Shown: positions 16,366-26,112, counted from the stretch's first letter. The stretch is 53,333 nucleotides of DNA from Oscillospiraceae bacterium (GCA_020025425.1 JAHHSD010000009.1:1-53333), one strand, 5' to 3'. Notes: generated by a model from the letters alone, not told the origin. Made by a program: numbers and translations.

Positions 16366-17601
16366 TTAGGTCAATTGAGTTGGGCAGATTTCCTGCCATC
16401 GTATAGTCAAATTCCCTGTATTTTCAAGGTGTTCCAGCCTTTTGGACATATCACCTCCTGAGTACCCCGAAATGGGGCAAAAGGGGATATAGTTTTTGCT
16501 CTGTGTTACCGAGGGTTTCCGGATGATTTTCTTAATCTTCTCTCTGATTTTTTTAAACTGCTCTACGATAGGTCTATTTTCTACTATACCCTTGCAGTCA
16601 TCGTAACAATGGATATAACATAGGAGCTTGTCTGGCTGTGTTTTCCTCATGTAAGCCTTGCGCTTCAATGGTTTCACTGACTCTGGCACCCGTTTTGTGC
16701 CTGTCAATTTTGAGACGAGAATTTCATTATTTGAGACGCGGCCACTCTGGGGCTCGCCGGGTGCTTTTCCCTCCCTCTCCTCTGAACGCTGTACATGGAT
16801 ACCAAGCGCATTTGCCATAGCAGTCAGTTCTACCTCCGTATCCTCGATTTGGAACATGGTGGAGAGATAACCTCTGGGGCTGATGACCGTCCCCATACTG
16901 CCGGGAAAAGCCAGTAATGTGAGATAACCCATTCTGGACAGCTTGAGCATCACACGGCCCACTGTGGCCTTGGGTAACCCCCAGTGCTTTGCCAAATCCG
17001 CATAGGACAAGAGCGGACTTCCGCTGTAGTTGCGAAGGTAGACTACCGGGGCAGCGAACGAGCCCTCCACCTCTGGGTCACGGTAGACCGTGGAGATCCA
17101 CAGATCCAGCAGCATATCCACCTCCGAGCAGCGGGCTGTATGAATAAACTCCGCAGCAATATGGACCGGCAGGAAGAAGAATCCGCTGTCTTTCTGACAG
17201 GGGCAGTTATAATCCAGCACCTTGTTGTGCTGGGTCCAGTTACAAACCTTGTACTTCACCAGTTGGTCATCACCCAGAACACCGTACGCAATGTAGTCTC
17301 CCTTTTTCAGCTTCTCCAACACATGAAGCAGCTGCCGCTTTGTCCGCAGGCGAAGACAGTCCATCAGCTCTGTAATCCGGCAGATCCACTCGCCGGGGTA
17401 GACGGTGTAGCTGTAGCCGTCCAACCGTCGGTGGGATGTACGGAAATTCACATAGGAACAGAGTACGGTGTAATAAAAAAGACCAGAGCCTCCGCTGGTG
17501 CGGATGTTCCGGTCTTTGATCAGCTGCTGGACGAATTCTCGGTAGATGCGGCACCGGGGATAATCCATGATCTGTTTAATTTCCAATTTGTATTCTGACA
17601 T
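16366..17601 (-). CDS. Mobile-element protein with winged helix, replication-initiator-like
   Basis: This 411-residue protein has a well-formed start: ATG at 17601 with AAGGAGG upstream. The N-terminal part (KQIMDYPRCRIYREFVQQL, then GGSGLFYYTVLCSYVNFR) and a helix-turn-helix around LAKHWGLPKATVGRVMLKL are like those of proteins that open accessory and conjugative elements in Clostridia. The C-terminus is basic (RKAYMRKTQ; KIREKIKKIIRK). I infer a role in element replication or control, not a proven initiator. It is the first gene of the accessory region next to groEL and reads away from a repeat-rich junction. Confidence 0.6.
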   Translation of the reverse strand: MSEYKLEIKQIMDYPRCRIYREFVQQLIKDRNIRTSGGSGLFYYTVLCSYVNFRTSHRRLDGYSYTVYPGEWICRITELMDCLRLRTKRQLLHVLEKLKKGDYIAYGVLGDDQLVKYKVCNWTQHNKVLDYNCPCQKDSGFFFLPVHIAAEFIHTARCSEVDMLLDLWISTVYRDPEVEGSFAAPVVYLRNYSGSPLLSYADLAKHWGLPKATVGRVMLKLSRMGYLTLLAFPGSMGTVISPRGYLSTMFQIEDTEVELTAMANALGIHVQRSEEREGKAPGEPQSGRVSNNEILVSKLTGTKRVPESVKPLKRKAYMRKTQPDKLLCYIHCYDDCKGIVENRPIVEQFKKIREKIKKIIRKPSVTQSKNYIPFCPISGYSGGDMSKRLEHLENTGNLTIRWQEICPTQLT

Positions 17602-17642
17602 GATTTCCTCCTTGCTTTCTGAACGCTTTTCCAAAGACACAA

Positions 17643-17680
17643 AAAGGCCGACACCCACAGTTTTGTGTGTGTCGGCCTTT
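17643..17680 (-). terminator. Terminator-like hairpin at the groEL/island junction
   Basis: AAGGCCGACAC pairs with GTGTCGGCCTT around a short loop. On the minus strand a run of five T follows. It could end groEL transcription (its stop is about 135 bases away) or attenuate the mobile-element gene, in whose leader it lies. Confidence 0.7.
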
Positions 17681-17696
17681 GATCCGTGTTAAGCGC

Positions 17697-17794
17697 ATTT
17701 CCGATTTTCAAAGTGTGTAAGCTGTGTGTAAGCTCACGCAGCCTCAAACAAATACCCTCAATATTAGGTATGATTTCGGCTATTTATCGGAAAT
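17697..17794. repeat. Tandem 11-mers framed by 9-bp inverted repeats
   Basis: GTGTGTAAGCT is repeated twice without a gap (17713-17723, 17724-17734). The 9-mer ATTTCCGAT at 17697-17705 recurs inverted as ATCGGAAAT at 17786-17794, so the tandem repeat sits inside the inverted pair. The block lies where composition changes from accessory to backbone. It is a candidate attachment or replication-control site. Confidence 0.5.
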
Positions 17795-17814
17795 ACAAAC
17801 TGTTTTGTTTGGAA

Positions 17815-19440
<1,626 letters not shown>

Positions 19441-19497
19441 AAGAAACAACCTCCAATAATATGAGATAGATATTGGTTACATCAGCGTTTTACGCGA

Positions 19498-19782
19498 TTA
19501 CTCCACAACAGCCAGGATGTCGTTCTGACGCACGATGGTCAGCTCCTCGCCGTCGATCTTCACCTGAGTACCGGAGTACTTGCTGGTGATGACCTTGTCG
19601 CCCACCTTCACGGTCATGACGACTTCCTTGCCGTCCACCATTCCGCCGGGGCCGACGGCCAGCACCTCAGCCACCTCGGGCTTCTCCTTGGCGGCGCCGG
19701 TGAGGATGATGCCACCCTTGGTGGTCTCCTCGGCCTCCACCATCTTGATGATGACACGGTCAGACAAAGGCTTGAGTTTCAT
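19498..19782 (-). CDS. groES: Co-chaperonin GroES (Hsp10)
   Basis: This 94-residue lid subunit caps the GroEL chamber. It begins MKLKPLSDRVIIKMVEAEE, has the mobile loop TTKGGIILTGAAKEKP and the typical C-terminal IVRQNDILAVVE. The ATG at 19782 has AAGGAGG upstream; the longer frame upstream overlaps the CIRCE operator and was rejected. It is the first gene of the groES-groEL operon. Confidence 0.98.
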   Translation of the reverse strand: MKLKPLSDRVIIKMVEAEETTKGGIILTGAAKEKPEVAEVLAVGPGGMVDGKEVVMTVKVGDKVITSKYSGTQVKIDGEELTIVRQNDILAVVE

Positions 19783-19829
19783 GTTGGGGTCCTCCTTATA
19801 TGATATTGGTATTAACAAATTCAGGTGGT

Positions 19830-19856
19830 TTAGCACTCAAATAACCTGAGTGCCAA
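19830..19856. promoter_or_regulatory. CIRCE operator for HrcA
   Basis: TTAGCACTC-N9-GAGTGCCAA lies just downstream of the groES promoter. It matches the CIRCE consensus TTAGCACTC-N9-GAGTGCTAA with one mismatch. HrcA is expected to repress groESL here until heat stress. A lone perfect half-site GAGTGCTAA is at 19964-19972. Confidence 0.93.
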
Positions 19857-19867
19857 GCACAAGTATG

Positions 19868-19896
19868 ATAATACCCGTTTCCAAAGAAAAAATCAA
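19868..19896 (-). promoter_or_regulatory. groES-groEL promoter
   Basis: On the minus strand TTGATT (19896-19891), a 17-base spacer and TATTAT (19873-19868) precede the CIRCE element. The -35 box lies in the tail of the terminator of the peptidase gene upstream. Confidence 0.75.
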
Positions 19897-19920
19897 CCCC
19901 CAATTTCATAAAATTGGGGG
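19885..19920 (-). terminator. Terminator after the M28 peptidase gene
   Basis: CCCCCAATTT (19897-19906) pairs perfectly with AAATTGGGGG (19911-19920) over ten bases. On the minus strand it is followed by a T-rich tail with six consecutive T. Confidence 0.85.
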
Positions 19921-19975
19921 TTAATTTTCGATTGTTTACATATCATTCATAAAGGCATGTCGTGAGTGCTAATTT

Positions 19976-20917
19976 TCAGCCGCCAGCCAGCTGATCGAGC
20001 GCCGCCAGGATGCACCGGCCGGTCTCAGCTGCCGTGTCATAGTCCAGCTTTTCCGGTGTATCGCCGGCCTTATGGTACTCCTTGGGCAGGACGGTCACCG
20101 GGCCGTCGATCACACGCCAGCACACATTGGCCGACTCCAGCCCGGCCTGGTGAAAGCTCAGGTGATCGCTCTCTCCGCAGTGGATGGCAGGCACTTCCTC
20201 CCCATCGTACAGCTCCCGGTGGACCTGGTCGATGGTGCGGGAGACCAGGTTATCCACCGGCTCCAGAAAGTTTCCCTCCTGATAGGTCCCATCCACCAGC
20301 CCCCCCATTGTGTTGCACACCATCCGGGCCTCTGTTCCCAGGGTGGCCGCACTAATGTCCATATTAAAGGAGGCGATATGCCGCTGGTGCTCCTCCCGGC
20401 TCAAACTGTCCAGGTAGGCCCGGGAGCCGTGATAGCCGTTCTCCTCAGAGCCCAGGAAGATCAGCCGAACCTCGGCGTTCAGCGCGGAATTCGCCTGGCC
20501 CAGCGCTCGGGCCAGCTCCAGCAGGGTGGCCGCTGCGGCGGCGTTGTCCCCGGCGCCGGGGCTGTTGGCCACGCTGTCATAGTGGGCCATGACGCACAGG
20601 ATGGGGCCGTCGCTGCCCCGATTGCAATAGGCGATCAGATTCTCGCTCTCCAGATCCCCAAGCCCCTGAAAGCCCTTTCTCTCCAAGCTGCCGCTCTCCT
20701 GTGCAAATCCCATTTCCTCCAGCTGATCCTCCAGCCAGTCGCAGCACGCCCGCTCCTGTGGCGTGCCGGTAACCCGCACGCCAATCTCCTGACACAGATA
20801 CTCCGTGTCTGCCTGAATGCGCTGGGCGCTGACAGGATAGGGGTCCTGCCTGCCCACGCAGCCCGCCAGCAGCAGGGCGGAGAGCAGCATCGGCGCCAAA
20901 GCCAGCTTTGCACTCAT
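19976..20917 (-). CDS. Lipoprotein M28-family zinc aminopeptidase
   Basis: This 313-residue, two-zinc peptidase is anchored to the outer face of the cell membrane. The signal peptide ends in the lipobox LLAGC with the lipid-bearing Cys at position 20. M28 zinc ligands and catalytic residues are visible in MAHYDSVANSPGAGDNAAA (His, Asp), FLGSEENGYHG (Glu pair), NMDISAA (Asp) and the final His in ESDHLSFH. Such enzymes trim N-terminal residues from peptides. The ATG overlaps the stop of the lipid kinase gene (ATGA), so it is co-translated as the last gene of a three-gene operon. Confidence 0.9.
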   Translation of the reverse strand: MSAKLALAPMLLSALLLAGCVGRQDPYPVSAQRIQADTEYLCQEIGVRVTGTPQERACCDWLEDQLEEMGFAQESGSLERKGFQGLGDLESENLIAYCNRGSDGPILCVMAHYDSVANSPGAGDNAAAAATLLELARALGQANSALNAEVRLIFLGSEENGYHGSRAYLDSLSREEHQRHIASFNMDISAATLGTEARMVCNTMGGLVDGTYQEGNFLEPVDNLVSRTIDQVHRELYDGEEVPAIHCGESDHLSFHQAGLESANVCWRVIDGPVTVLPKEYHKAGDTPEKLDYDTAAETGRCILAALDQLAGG

Positions 20918-21849
20918 ATGCTCTCCTCCTCAGCGCAGTTGACGGGCGGATAACTGGCACCCTGGGGGTAGAAGAAATTCACCTTTTTCTCCGAGAGCCG
21001 CACGGTGAAGGACGTGTCCTGCATGACCTCGCCGTCCACCACCACGGTGATCTCCTCCTGAGAGGAGAAGGAGACCGTCTGGCCGTGGTAAGCTGTGATC
21101 AGCTGGGGATATCTGGCATAATGTCCGGTAGAGTACTGCTTGAGCAGACGCACAAAGGTAAAGAGACTGACCTTCTTCACCGCCAGCATATCCAGCACCC
21201 CGTCATCGGGCATGGCCTCTCCCACCGGCATGAAGCCGCCGCCGTAGTGCCGGCCGTTGCAGATGCACAGAATGGCGGTCTGTCGGTTCTGCCAGTCCAC
21301 ATCCCCCATATGGATGGTCATAGGACGGCAGATCCCCCACAAAAATATGTTTTCGATCAGGGACAGGGCGTAGGCCCCGATGCCCGACACGAAATACCAG
21401 TTTTTATAGCGATGTACCCCGGCCGCAATGCGGGCATCCACCCCTGCACACACCACATCAATGCCCAGCTTCCCATTGCAGTCCATCAGATCGAACGCTG
21501 TCTGGGGCCCCACAGCCAGGGCCTCCAGATCATAAAAAATCTCCCGGTAGTTCGGTCCGAAGATTTTGAGAAAATCATTACCCGTCCCTTTTGGGACGTT
21601 GGTGACCGCCGCGTTGGGATATCCTGCCGCACCGTTGACCGTTTCATTGAGGGTGCCGTCCCCTCCGCAGGCGTAGATCCGGACCGGCTGGCCGGCGGCG
21701 GCCGCCTCCCGGGCGATCCGCTCCGCATCCCCTTCCCCCGTAGTGTACTGCACCTCGTGGGGAAAACTCAGGTCCGTCAGAAGCTCCTCCAGTCTTTTCG
21801 TGCTGCCCGGCTTTCCCGCCACCGGGTTGATTATGAACAAATGGCGCAT
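20914..21849 (-). CDS. Diacylglycerol-kinase-family lipid kinase
   Basis: This 311-residue protein is of the DagK/YegS family. These enzymes phosphorylate lipids such as diacylglycerol, returning it to phospholipid synthesis. The N-terminal INPVAGKPGSTKRLEELL nucleotide region is followed by the signature ACGGDGTLNETVNG (GGDGT at 62-66) and NVPKGTGNDF. The C-terminal beta-rich lipid domain is complete. It lies 33 bases after the rRNA methyltransferase gene and overlaps the peptidase gene. The true substrate cannot be told from sequence. Confidence 0.92.
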   Translation of the reverse strand: MRHLFIINPVAGKPGSTKRLEELLTDLSFPHEVQYTTGEGDAERIAREAAAAGQPVRIYACGGDGTLNETVNGAAGYPNAAVTNVPKGTGNDFLKIFGPNYREIFYDLEALAVGPQTAFDLMDCNGKLGIDVVCAGVDARIAAGVHRYKNWYFVSGIGAYALSLIENIFLWGICRPMTIHMGDVDWQNRQTAILCICNGRHYGGGFMPVGEAMPDDGVLDMLAVKKVSLFTFVRLLKQYSTGHYARYPQLITAYHGQTVSFSSQEEITVVVDGEVMQDTSFTVRLSEKKVNFFYPQGASYPPVNCAEEESI

Positions 21850-21882
21850 TCCGCTTTCCCTCTCTCTTTCAGCGACTTACAT

Positions 21883-22998
21883 TCAAAAATACATGAACAG
21901 GTCACACTTCAGTCTGCCGTTGTAGAGCTTGCGCTTCTTGACCGCCTGTTTTCCGAAGGTGCGCTCAAACTCCGTGTGAGAGGAGAGCAGATACAGCTTC
22001 CACGAGTCCGGGAACTTCCGCCAGGCCTGGCCGAAGGCCCGGTACAGGTCCTCCGCCTCCCGGCGCTCCATGATCCGCTCACCGTAGGGCGGATTGGTGA
22101 CCACGCGGCCATAGAGCCCGCCCCAGTGGAACCGGGTGGCGTCGGCCGCCTCAAAGTGTACGATGTCGTCCACCTCGGCCAGCTCGGCGTTGTGCTGTGC
22201 CAGGGCCACCGCCTCTGGGTCCACGTCGCCGCCCCAGATCTCGTACTCGCCGTCAAACTCCTGGTCCATGGCCTCGTCCGCTGCGGACAGCCACAGCTCC
22301 TGATCCAGCCAGCTCCACTTCTGGGCGGAGAAGCTGCGGTTCAGGCCCGGGGCCCGGTTTTTGGCGATCAGGGCGGCCTCGATGGGGATGGTGCCGCTGC
22401 CGCAGAAGGGATCACACAGGGGATCACGGCCCTTGTACCGAGACAGGATGACCATGGCGGCAGCCAGGGTCTCACGCAGAGGGGCGGCCACGCCCTGGGC
22501 CCGATAGCCCCGCTTATGGAGTCCGGCTCCGCTGGTATCCAGCATCAGGGTGGCCTCATCCTTCATAATCGAGAACTGGATCTGATAGAGCGCTCCGGTC
22601 TCCGGCATCTGCTGAAGCCCATAGCGCTCTCCCAGACGGCTGGCCACGGCCTTTTTGATCATAGCCTGACAGGTTGGTACCGAATGGAGCTGAGAATTGA
22701 GGGAAAACCCTTTTACGGGAAACTGTCCGTCTTTGGGGATATACTGCTCCCAGGGCAGGGCACGGGTGCCCTCGAACAGGGAATCAAAGTCATTGGCATG
22801 GAAGGAGCCCAGCTCCACCAGCACCCGCTCGCCGGTGCGCAGGTTCAGATTGAGCCGGGGCAGGTCGGCGGGAGTTCCCTGACACATCACCCGTCCACTC
22901 TCCGCCCGGACCTCCTGAAGTCCCAGGCGGCGCATTTCATCGGCAGTCAGGCCCTCCAGCCCAAACAGGGTGGGGACCACAAAATTCAAACGATCCAA
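21883..22998 (-). CDS. THUMP-domain 23S rRNA guanine methyltransferase, RlmL/YpsC-like
   Basis: This 371-residue SAM-dependent methyltransferase most likely modifies 23S rRNA. A THUMP RNA-binding domain occupies about residues 60-155. The methylase core has DPFCGSGTIPIEAAL (from 196) and NPPYGERI (302-309). The start is TTG at 22998 with GGAG eight bases upstream. The first gene of a unit with the lipid kinase and the peptidase, it has its own promoter at 23036-23064. The exact target base is inferred only from the family. Confidence 0.9.
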   Translation of the reverse strand: MDRLNFVVPTLFGLEGLTADEMRRLGLQEVRAESGRVMCQGTPADLPRLNLNLRTGERVLVELGSFHANDFDSLFEGTRALPWEQYIPKDGQFPVKGFSLNSQLHSVPTCQAMIKKAVASRLGERYGLQQMPETGALYQIQFSIMKDEATLMLDTSGAGLHKRGYRAQGVAAPLRETLAAAMVILSRYKGRDPLCDPFCGSGTIPIEAALIAKNRAPGLNRSFSAQKWSWLDQELWLSAADEAMDQEFDGEYEIWGGDVDPEAVALAQHNAELAEVDDIVHFEAADATRFHWGGLYGRVVTNPPYGERIMERREAEDLYRAFGQAWRKFPDSWKLYLLSSHTEFERTFGKQAVKKRKLYNGRLKCDLFMYF

Positions 22999-23035
22999 AG
23001 GATCACTCCTCTCGTATTTTTACAGTGTTAGTAAC

Positions 23036-23064
23036 AGTATACCGAATTGCGCCCCACAGCGCAA
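23036..23064 (-). promoter_or_regulatory. Promoter of the rRNA methyltransferase operon
   Basis: On the minus strand TTGCGC (23064-23059), a 17-base spacer and TATACT (23041-23036) lie 38 bases before the TTG start. Confidence 0.55.
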
Positions 23065-23112
23065 ACATTTTTCCGGCTCCATCGGCAATTTTCTGGCTTT
23101 TCCCCCAGAACT

Positions 23113-23122
23113 GTGGTATCCT
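23113..23122 (+). promoter_or_regulatory. Extended -10 promoter of the gtrA gene
   Basis: TGTGG followed by TATCCT forms an extended -10 element about 50 bases before the GtrA start. No good -35 is visible. Confidence 0.4.
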
Positions 23123-23172
23123 CCTTGATAGATACAACCGATCTTCGGTCCAAACATAAGGAGGCACTGTGG

Positions 23173-23610
23173 ATGGGCAGCCGTCTGAAAAAAATATTTG
23201 ACCCCGTATTTTTCCGCTTTATCCTGGTGGGCGTCATCAACACGCTGGTGGGCTACGGGGTCATGTTCGGCCTGTGGAACCTGGCCGGACTCCACACCTG
23301 GGGAAATCCGGGCTACTGGATCTCCTCTGCCGCCAACTACGTGGTGGGCAGCATTGTCAGCTATTTTCTCAACAAGCATTTCACCTTCCGCAACCAAGAG
23401 AAGGGCCCGAAGGTGGTGCTGCGCTTTGTGCTGAACATCTCCGTGTGCTATCTTCTGGCCTACGGTCTGGCCAAGCCCGCCGTCCGCTGGGTGCTGCACA
23501 GCCTGGCCCTCAGCGAGCAGGTCCAGGGCAACCTCACCATGCTGGCCGGCTCCGTCCTTTTTGTTGGCCTGAATTATCTGGGACAGCGCTATTTTGCTTT
23601 TCGAACCTGA
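23173..23610 (+). CDS. GtrA-family membrane protein
   Basis: This 145-residue protein has four predicted membrane segments (about 12-32, 45-65, 80-98 and 115-137) and the GtrA-family core FILVGVINTLVGYGVMF and SYFLNKHFTFRN. Family members help flip or hold polyprenyl-linked sugars during cell-surface polysaccharide decoration. The ATG at 23173 has AAGGAGG eight bases upstream, which rules out the longer frame. It stands alone between divergent and downstream units, so the partner glycosyltransferase is not in this window. Confidence 0.9.
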   Translation: MGSRLKKIFDPVFFRFILVGVINTLVGYGVMFGLWNLAGLHTWGNPGYWISSAANYVVGSIVSYFLNKHFTFRNQEKGPKVVLRFVLNISVCYLLAYGLAKPAVRWVLHSLALSEQVQGNLTMLAGSVLFVGLNYLGQRYFAFRT

Positions 23611-23621
23611 TACGATTTAGA

Positions 23622-23650
23622 TAGACATTTTTCGGCAAATGTGCTATCTT
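23622..23650 (+). promoter_or_regulatory. Promoter of the nfeD-SPFH operon
   Basis: TAGACA (23622-23627), a 17-base spacer ending TGTGC, and TATCTT (23645-23650) lie 48 bases before the NfeD start. Confidence 0.55.
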
Positions 23651-23697
23651 AATACAAACACCATGTATCCTATTTATGTTCAGAAAGGAGTGTTGTT

Positions 23698-24126
23698 ATG
23701 AATATGATCGTTGTCTGGCTGGTCCTGGTCGTGCTGCTGGTCATTGGCGAGATGGCCACCGTGGGTCTGACCTTCATCTGGTTTGCGCTGGGCGCACTGG
23801 CGGCAGCCATCACAGCGGCACTGAGCGCGGCACTGTTGGTTCAGTGGATCGTATTCCTGGCTGTGTCGGCCCTCACCTTGATTTTGGTCCGCCCGGCCGC
23901 CAAAAAGGCCTTCCAGAACCGCATCTCCCCCACCAATGCCGACCGCATCATCGGTCAGGTAGCCCAGGTCACTGAGCGTATCGACAACTCCGCAGCCAGC
24001 GGACGGGTCAGCATTGCCGGTCAGTCCTGGAGCGCCCGCAGCGAACACGACGTGGTGATCTCCGTGGGGACTCAGGTGAAGATTCTGCGGATCGAAGGCG
24101 TCAAGGTCTATGTCGAAAGTGTATAA
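23698..24126 (+). CDS. NfeD-like membrane protein, short form
   Basis: This 142-residue protein has hydrophobic N-terminal membrane segments (about 3-22 and 28-65) and a C-terminal OB-fold-type domain (about 82-142, GQVAQVTERIDNSAASGRV to VKILRIEGVKVYVESV). Short NfeD proteins accompany SPFH proteins and are thought to help organise membrane microdomains. The SPFH gene starts 32 bases downstream, which supports this pairing. The ATG follows AAAGGAG. Confidence 0.9.
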   Translation: MNMIVVWLVLVVLLVIGEMATVGLTFIWFALGALAAAITAALSAALLVQWIVFLAVSALTLILVRPAAKKAFQNRISPTNADRIIGQVAQVTERIDNSAASGRVSIAGQSWSARSEHDVVISVGTQVKILRIEGVKVYVESV

Positions 24127-24158
24127 TTTATTATTATTATAACAAGGAGGAATCATTT

Positions 24159-25115
24159 ATGTCTGGTTTTCTCGCATTTCTGCCCTGGCTCATCCTGATT
24201 CTGATTGCCCTGGCTATCATCGGCAGCTCGATCAAGGTGGTCCCTCAGTCCCGCGCCTATGTCATCGAGCGCCTGGGTGCCTTCCGCACTGTCTGGGGCG
24301 TCGGTCTCCACATCAAGGTGCCCGTCTTTGAGCGCGTGGCCAAGAACGTCTCCCTGAAGGAGCAGGTCGTGGACTTTGCGCCCCAGCCCGTTATCACCAA
24401 GGATAACGTCACCATGCAGATCGACACCGTGATCTACTTCCAGATCACCGATCCCAAGCTGTACACCTACGGCGTGGAGAGCCCCATGTCCGCCATCGAG
24501 AACCTGACCGCCACCACCCTGCGCAACATCATCGGCGATCTGGAGCTGGACCAGACCCTGACCAGCCGCGATCACATCAACACCAAGATGCGCTCTCTGC
24601 TGGACGAGGCCACCGATCCCTGGGGTATCAAGGTCAACCGCGTGGAGCTGAAGAACATCATTCCTCCCCGTGAGATCCAGGACGCCATGGAGAAGCAGAT
24701 GAAGGCCGAGCGTGAGCGCCGTGAGTCCATCCTCCAGGCCGAGGGCCAGAAGCAGTCCCAGATCCTGGTCGCGGAAGGCGAGAAGCAGTCCGCCATTCTG
24801 AAGGCCGACGCCTCCAAGCAGTCCGCCATCCTCCAGGCCGAGGGCGCCAAGCAGGCCAAGATCCTGGAGGCCGAGGCCCAGGCTGAGGCCATCCTGAAGG
24901 TCCAGCAGGCCACCGCCGACGCCATCCGCCTGATCAACGAGGCCGCTCCCAGCGAGGGCGTCATCAAGATCAAGGCTCTGGAGGCCTTCCAGCATGCCGC
25001 AGACGGCAAGGCCACCAAGATCATCATTCCCAGCGAGATCCAGGGTCTGGCCGGTCTGGCAGCCGCTGCCAAGACTGTCTTTGACACCGAGGACCCCAAG
25101 AGCACCAACCGCTGA
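24159..25115 (+). CDS. SPFH/stomatin-like membrane scaffold protein
   Basis: This 318-residue protein of the stomatin/prohibitin (QmcA/YbbK-like) group has an N-terminal membrane anchor (about 3-24), an SPFH domain (VPQSRAYVIERLGAF through INTKMRSLLDEATDPWG) and a long coiled coil. The coil carries repeated units of about 11 residues (AEGQKQSQIL, AEGEKQSAIL, ADASKQSAIL, AEGAKQAKIL). Such proteins form large membrane rings that organise lipid domains and membrane proteases. It is co-transcribed with the short NfeD gene. It starts behind AAGGAGG and ends at a strong terminator. Confidence 0.93.
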   Translation: MSGFLAFLPWLILILIALAIIGSSIKVVPQSRAYVIERLGAFRTVWGVGLHIKVPVFERVAKNVSLKEQVVDFAPQPVITKDNVTMQIDTVIYFQITDPKLYTYGVESPMSAIENLTATTLRNIIGDLELDQTLTSRDHINTKMRSLLDEATDPWGIKVNRVELKNIIPPREIQDAMEKQMKAERERRESILQAEGQKQSQILVAEGEKQSAILKADASKQSAILQAEGAKQAKILEAEAQAEAILKVQQATADAIRLINEAAPSEGVIKIKALEAFQHAADGKATKIIIPSEIQGLAGLAAAAKTVFDTEDPKSTNR

Positions 25116-25130
25116 TATCCGTCACAGATC

Positions 25131-25163
25131 AGCCGCCGACCGTACAGGTCGGCGGCTTTTTTT
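25131..25163 (+). terminator. Terminator after the SPFH gene
   Basis: AGCCGCCGAC (25131-25140) pairs with GTCGGCGGCT (25148-25157), followed by a run of T to 25163. Confidence 0.92.
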
Positions 25164-25165
25164 GC

Positions 25166-25193
25166 ACCCCTCCCCAAGCCCGGTCATAAACTG
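25166..25193 (+). promoter_or_regulatory. Possible sigma-K promoter of dpaAB
   Basis: AC at 25166-25167 and CATAAACTG at 25185-25193, 17 bases apart, resemble the mother-cell sigma-K pattern (AC ... CATAnnnTA). dpaAB is a known sigma-K target in Bacillus subtilis. The -10 lacks the last A of the consensus. Confidence 0.35.
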
Positions 25194-25221
25194 GGTCAGC
25201 AATGGTTTGGGAGGCTCTGCC

Positions 25222-26112
25222 ATGAATGACAAACTCGATCTATGGGTACTGGGAGGCGATCTGCGCCAGGGACATCTGGCCCGCCAGCTCGCTCTGGACG
25301 GACATCAGGTCCACAGCTTCGCAATGGAGAAAACGGGGGAGCTGCCCTCCCCCGCCGTCCCGGCAGATGATCTGACGGGCATCGGGACGGCGGATGGGGT
25401 CATCCTGCCCATGCCGGTCTCCTGGTCGGACGGCACACTCTTTGCCCCGCACTCCGCGCTTATGGTCCCGGTGGAGGACGTGCTGGACCGGCTCAACCCC
25501 CATCAATTTCTCTGCGGCGGCCGGGTGAGCCCGCTGATCGCATCGCTGGCCGGGGCCAGGGGTCTGACCATGCCGGACTACTTCACCCGGGAGGAGCTCC
25601 AGGTGGCCAACTGTGTGCCCACCGCCGAGGGCTGTCTCCAGCTGGCCATGGAGCATCTCCCCATCACCCTTCAGGGGGCTCAGGTGCTGGTACTGGGCTA
25701 TGGGCGGGTGGGTCGGACCACCGCTGTGCGCTTTGCCGCCCTGGGGGCCTGTGTGACTGCGGCGGCCCGGAGAGCGGCTCAGAGGGCCTGGGCCCAGGCC
25801 GACGGCCTGACAGCATGTCCCTTCGAGGCCCTGACACACCGGCTTGATTGCTTCGATCTGGTGGTCAACACGGTCCCTGCCCGGGTCCTGACCGGAGAGC
25901 GTTTGGCCCTTCTGCGGCGGGACTGCCCCATCATTGAGCTGGCCTCCGCCCCCGGCGGGGTTGACCCGGAGGAGGCAGACCGTCTGGGACGGACCCTGAT
26001 CCCGGCTTCCGGCCTGCCCGGAAAGACCGCACCGGCCACTGCGGCGGCAGCCATCCGCCAGACCATCTGCAATATGCTCCAAGAACGGGAAAGCGAGGGA
26101 TATCTGCAATGA
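25222..26112 (+). CDS. dpaA: Dipicolinate synthase subunit A
   Basis: This 296-residue subunit, with DpaB, turns the lysine-pathway intermediate dihydrodipicolinate into dipicolinic acid, which fills the spore core. The N-terminal part reads LWVLGGDLRQGHLARQLALDGH, and a Rossmann nucleotide-binding region has VLVLGYGRVGRTTAVRFAALGA. The ATG at 25222 follows GGGAGG. Its stop overlaps the dpaB start (ATGA). It implies that the organism forms endospores and that this operon is expressed in the mother cell late in sporulation. Confidence 0.95.
   Translation: MNDKLDLWVLGGDLRQGHLARQLALDGHQVHSFAMEKTGELPSPAVPADDLTGIGTADGVILPMPVSWSDGTLFAPHSALMVPVEDVLDRLNPHQFLCGGRVSPLIASLAGARGLTMPDYFTREELQVANCVPTAEGCLQLAMEHLPITLQGAQVLVLGYGRVGRTTAVRFAALGACVTAAARRAAQRAWAQADGLTACPFEALTHRLDCFDLVVNTVPARVLTGERLALLRRDCPIIELASAPGGVDPEEADRLGRTLIPASGLPGKTAPATAAAAIRQTICNMLQERESEGYLQ

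Noticed and set aside
20908..23031. 707-residue plus-strand open frame opposite the lipid kinase and rRNA methyltransferase genes
   Set aside because: It spans two real minus-strand genes and their gap, lacks a ribosome binding site and has no recognisable domain.
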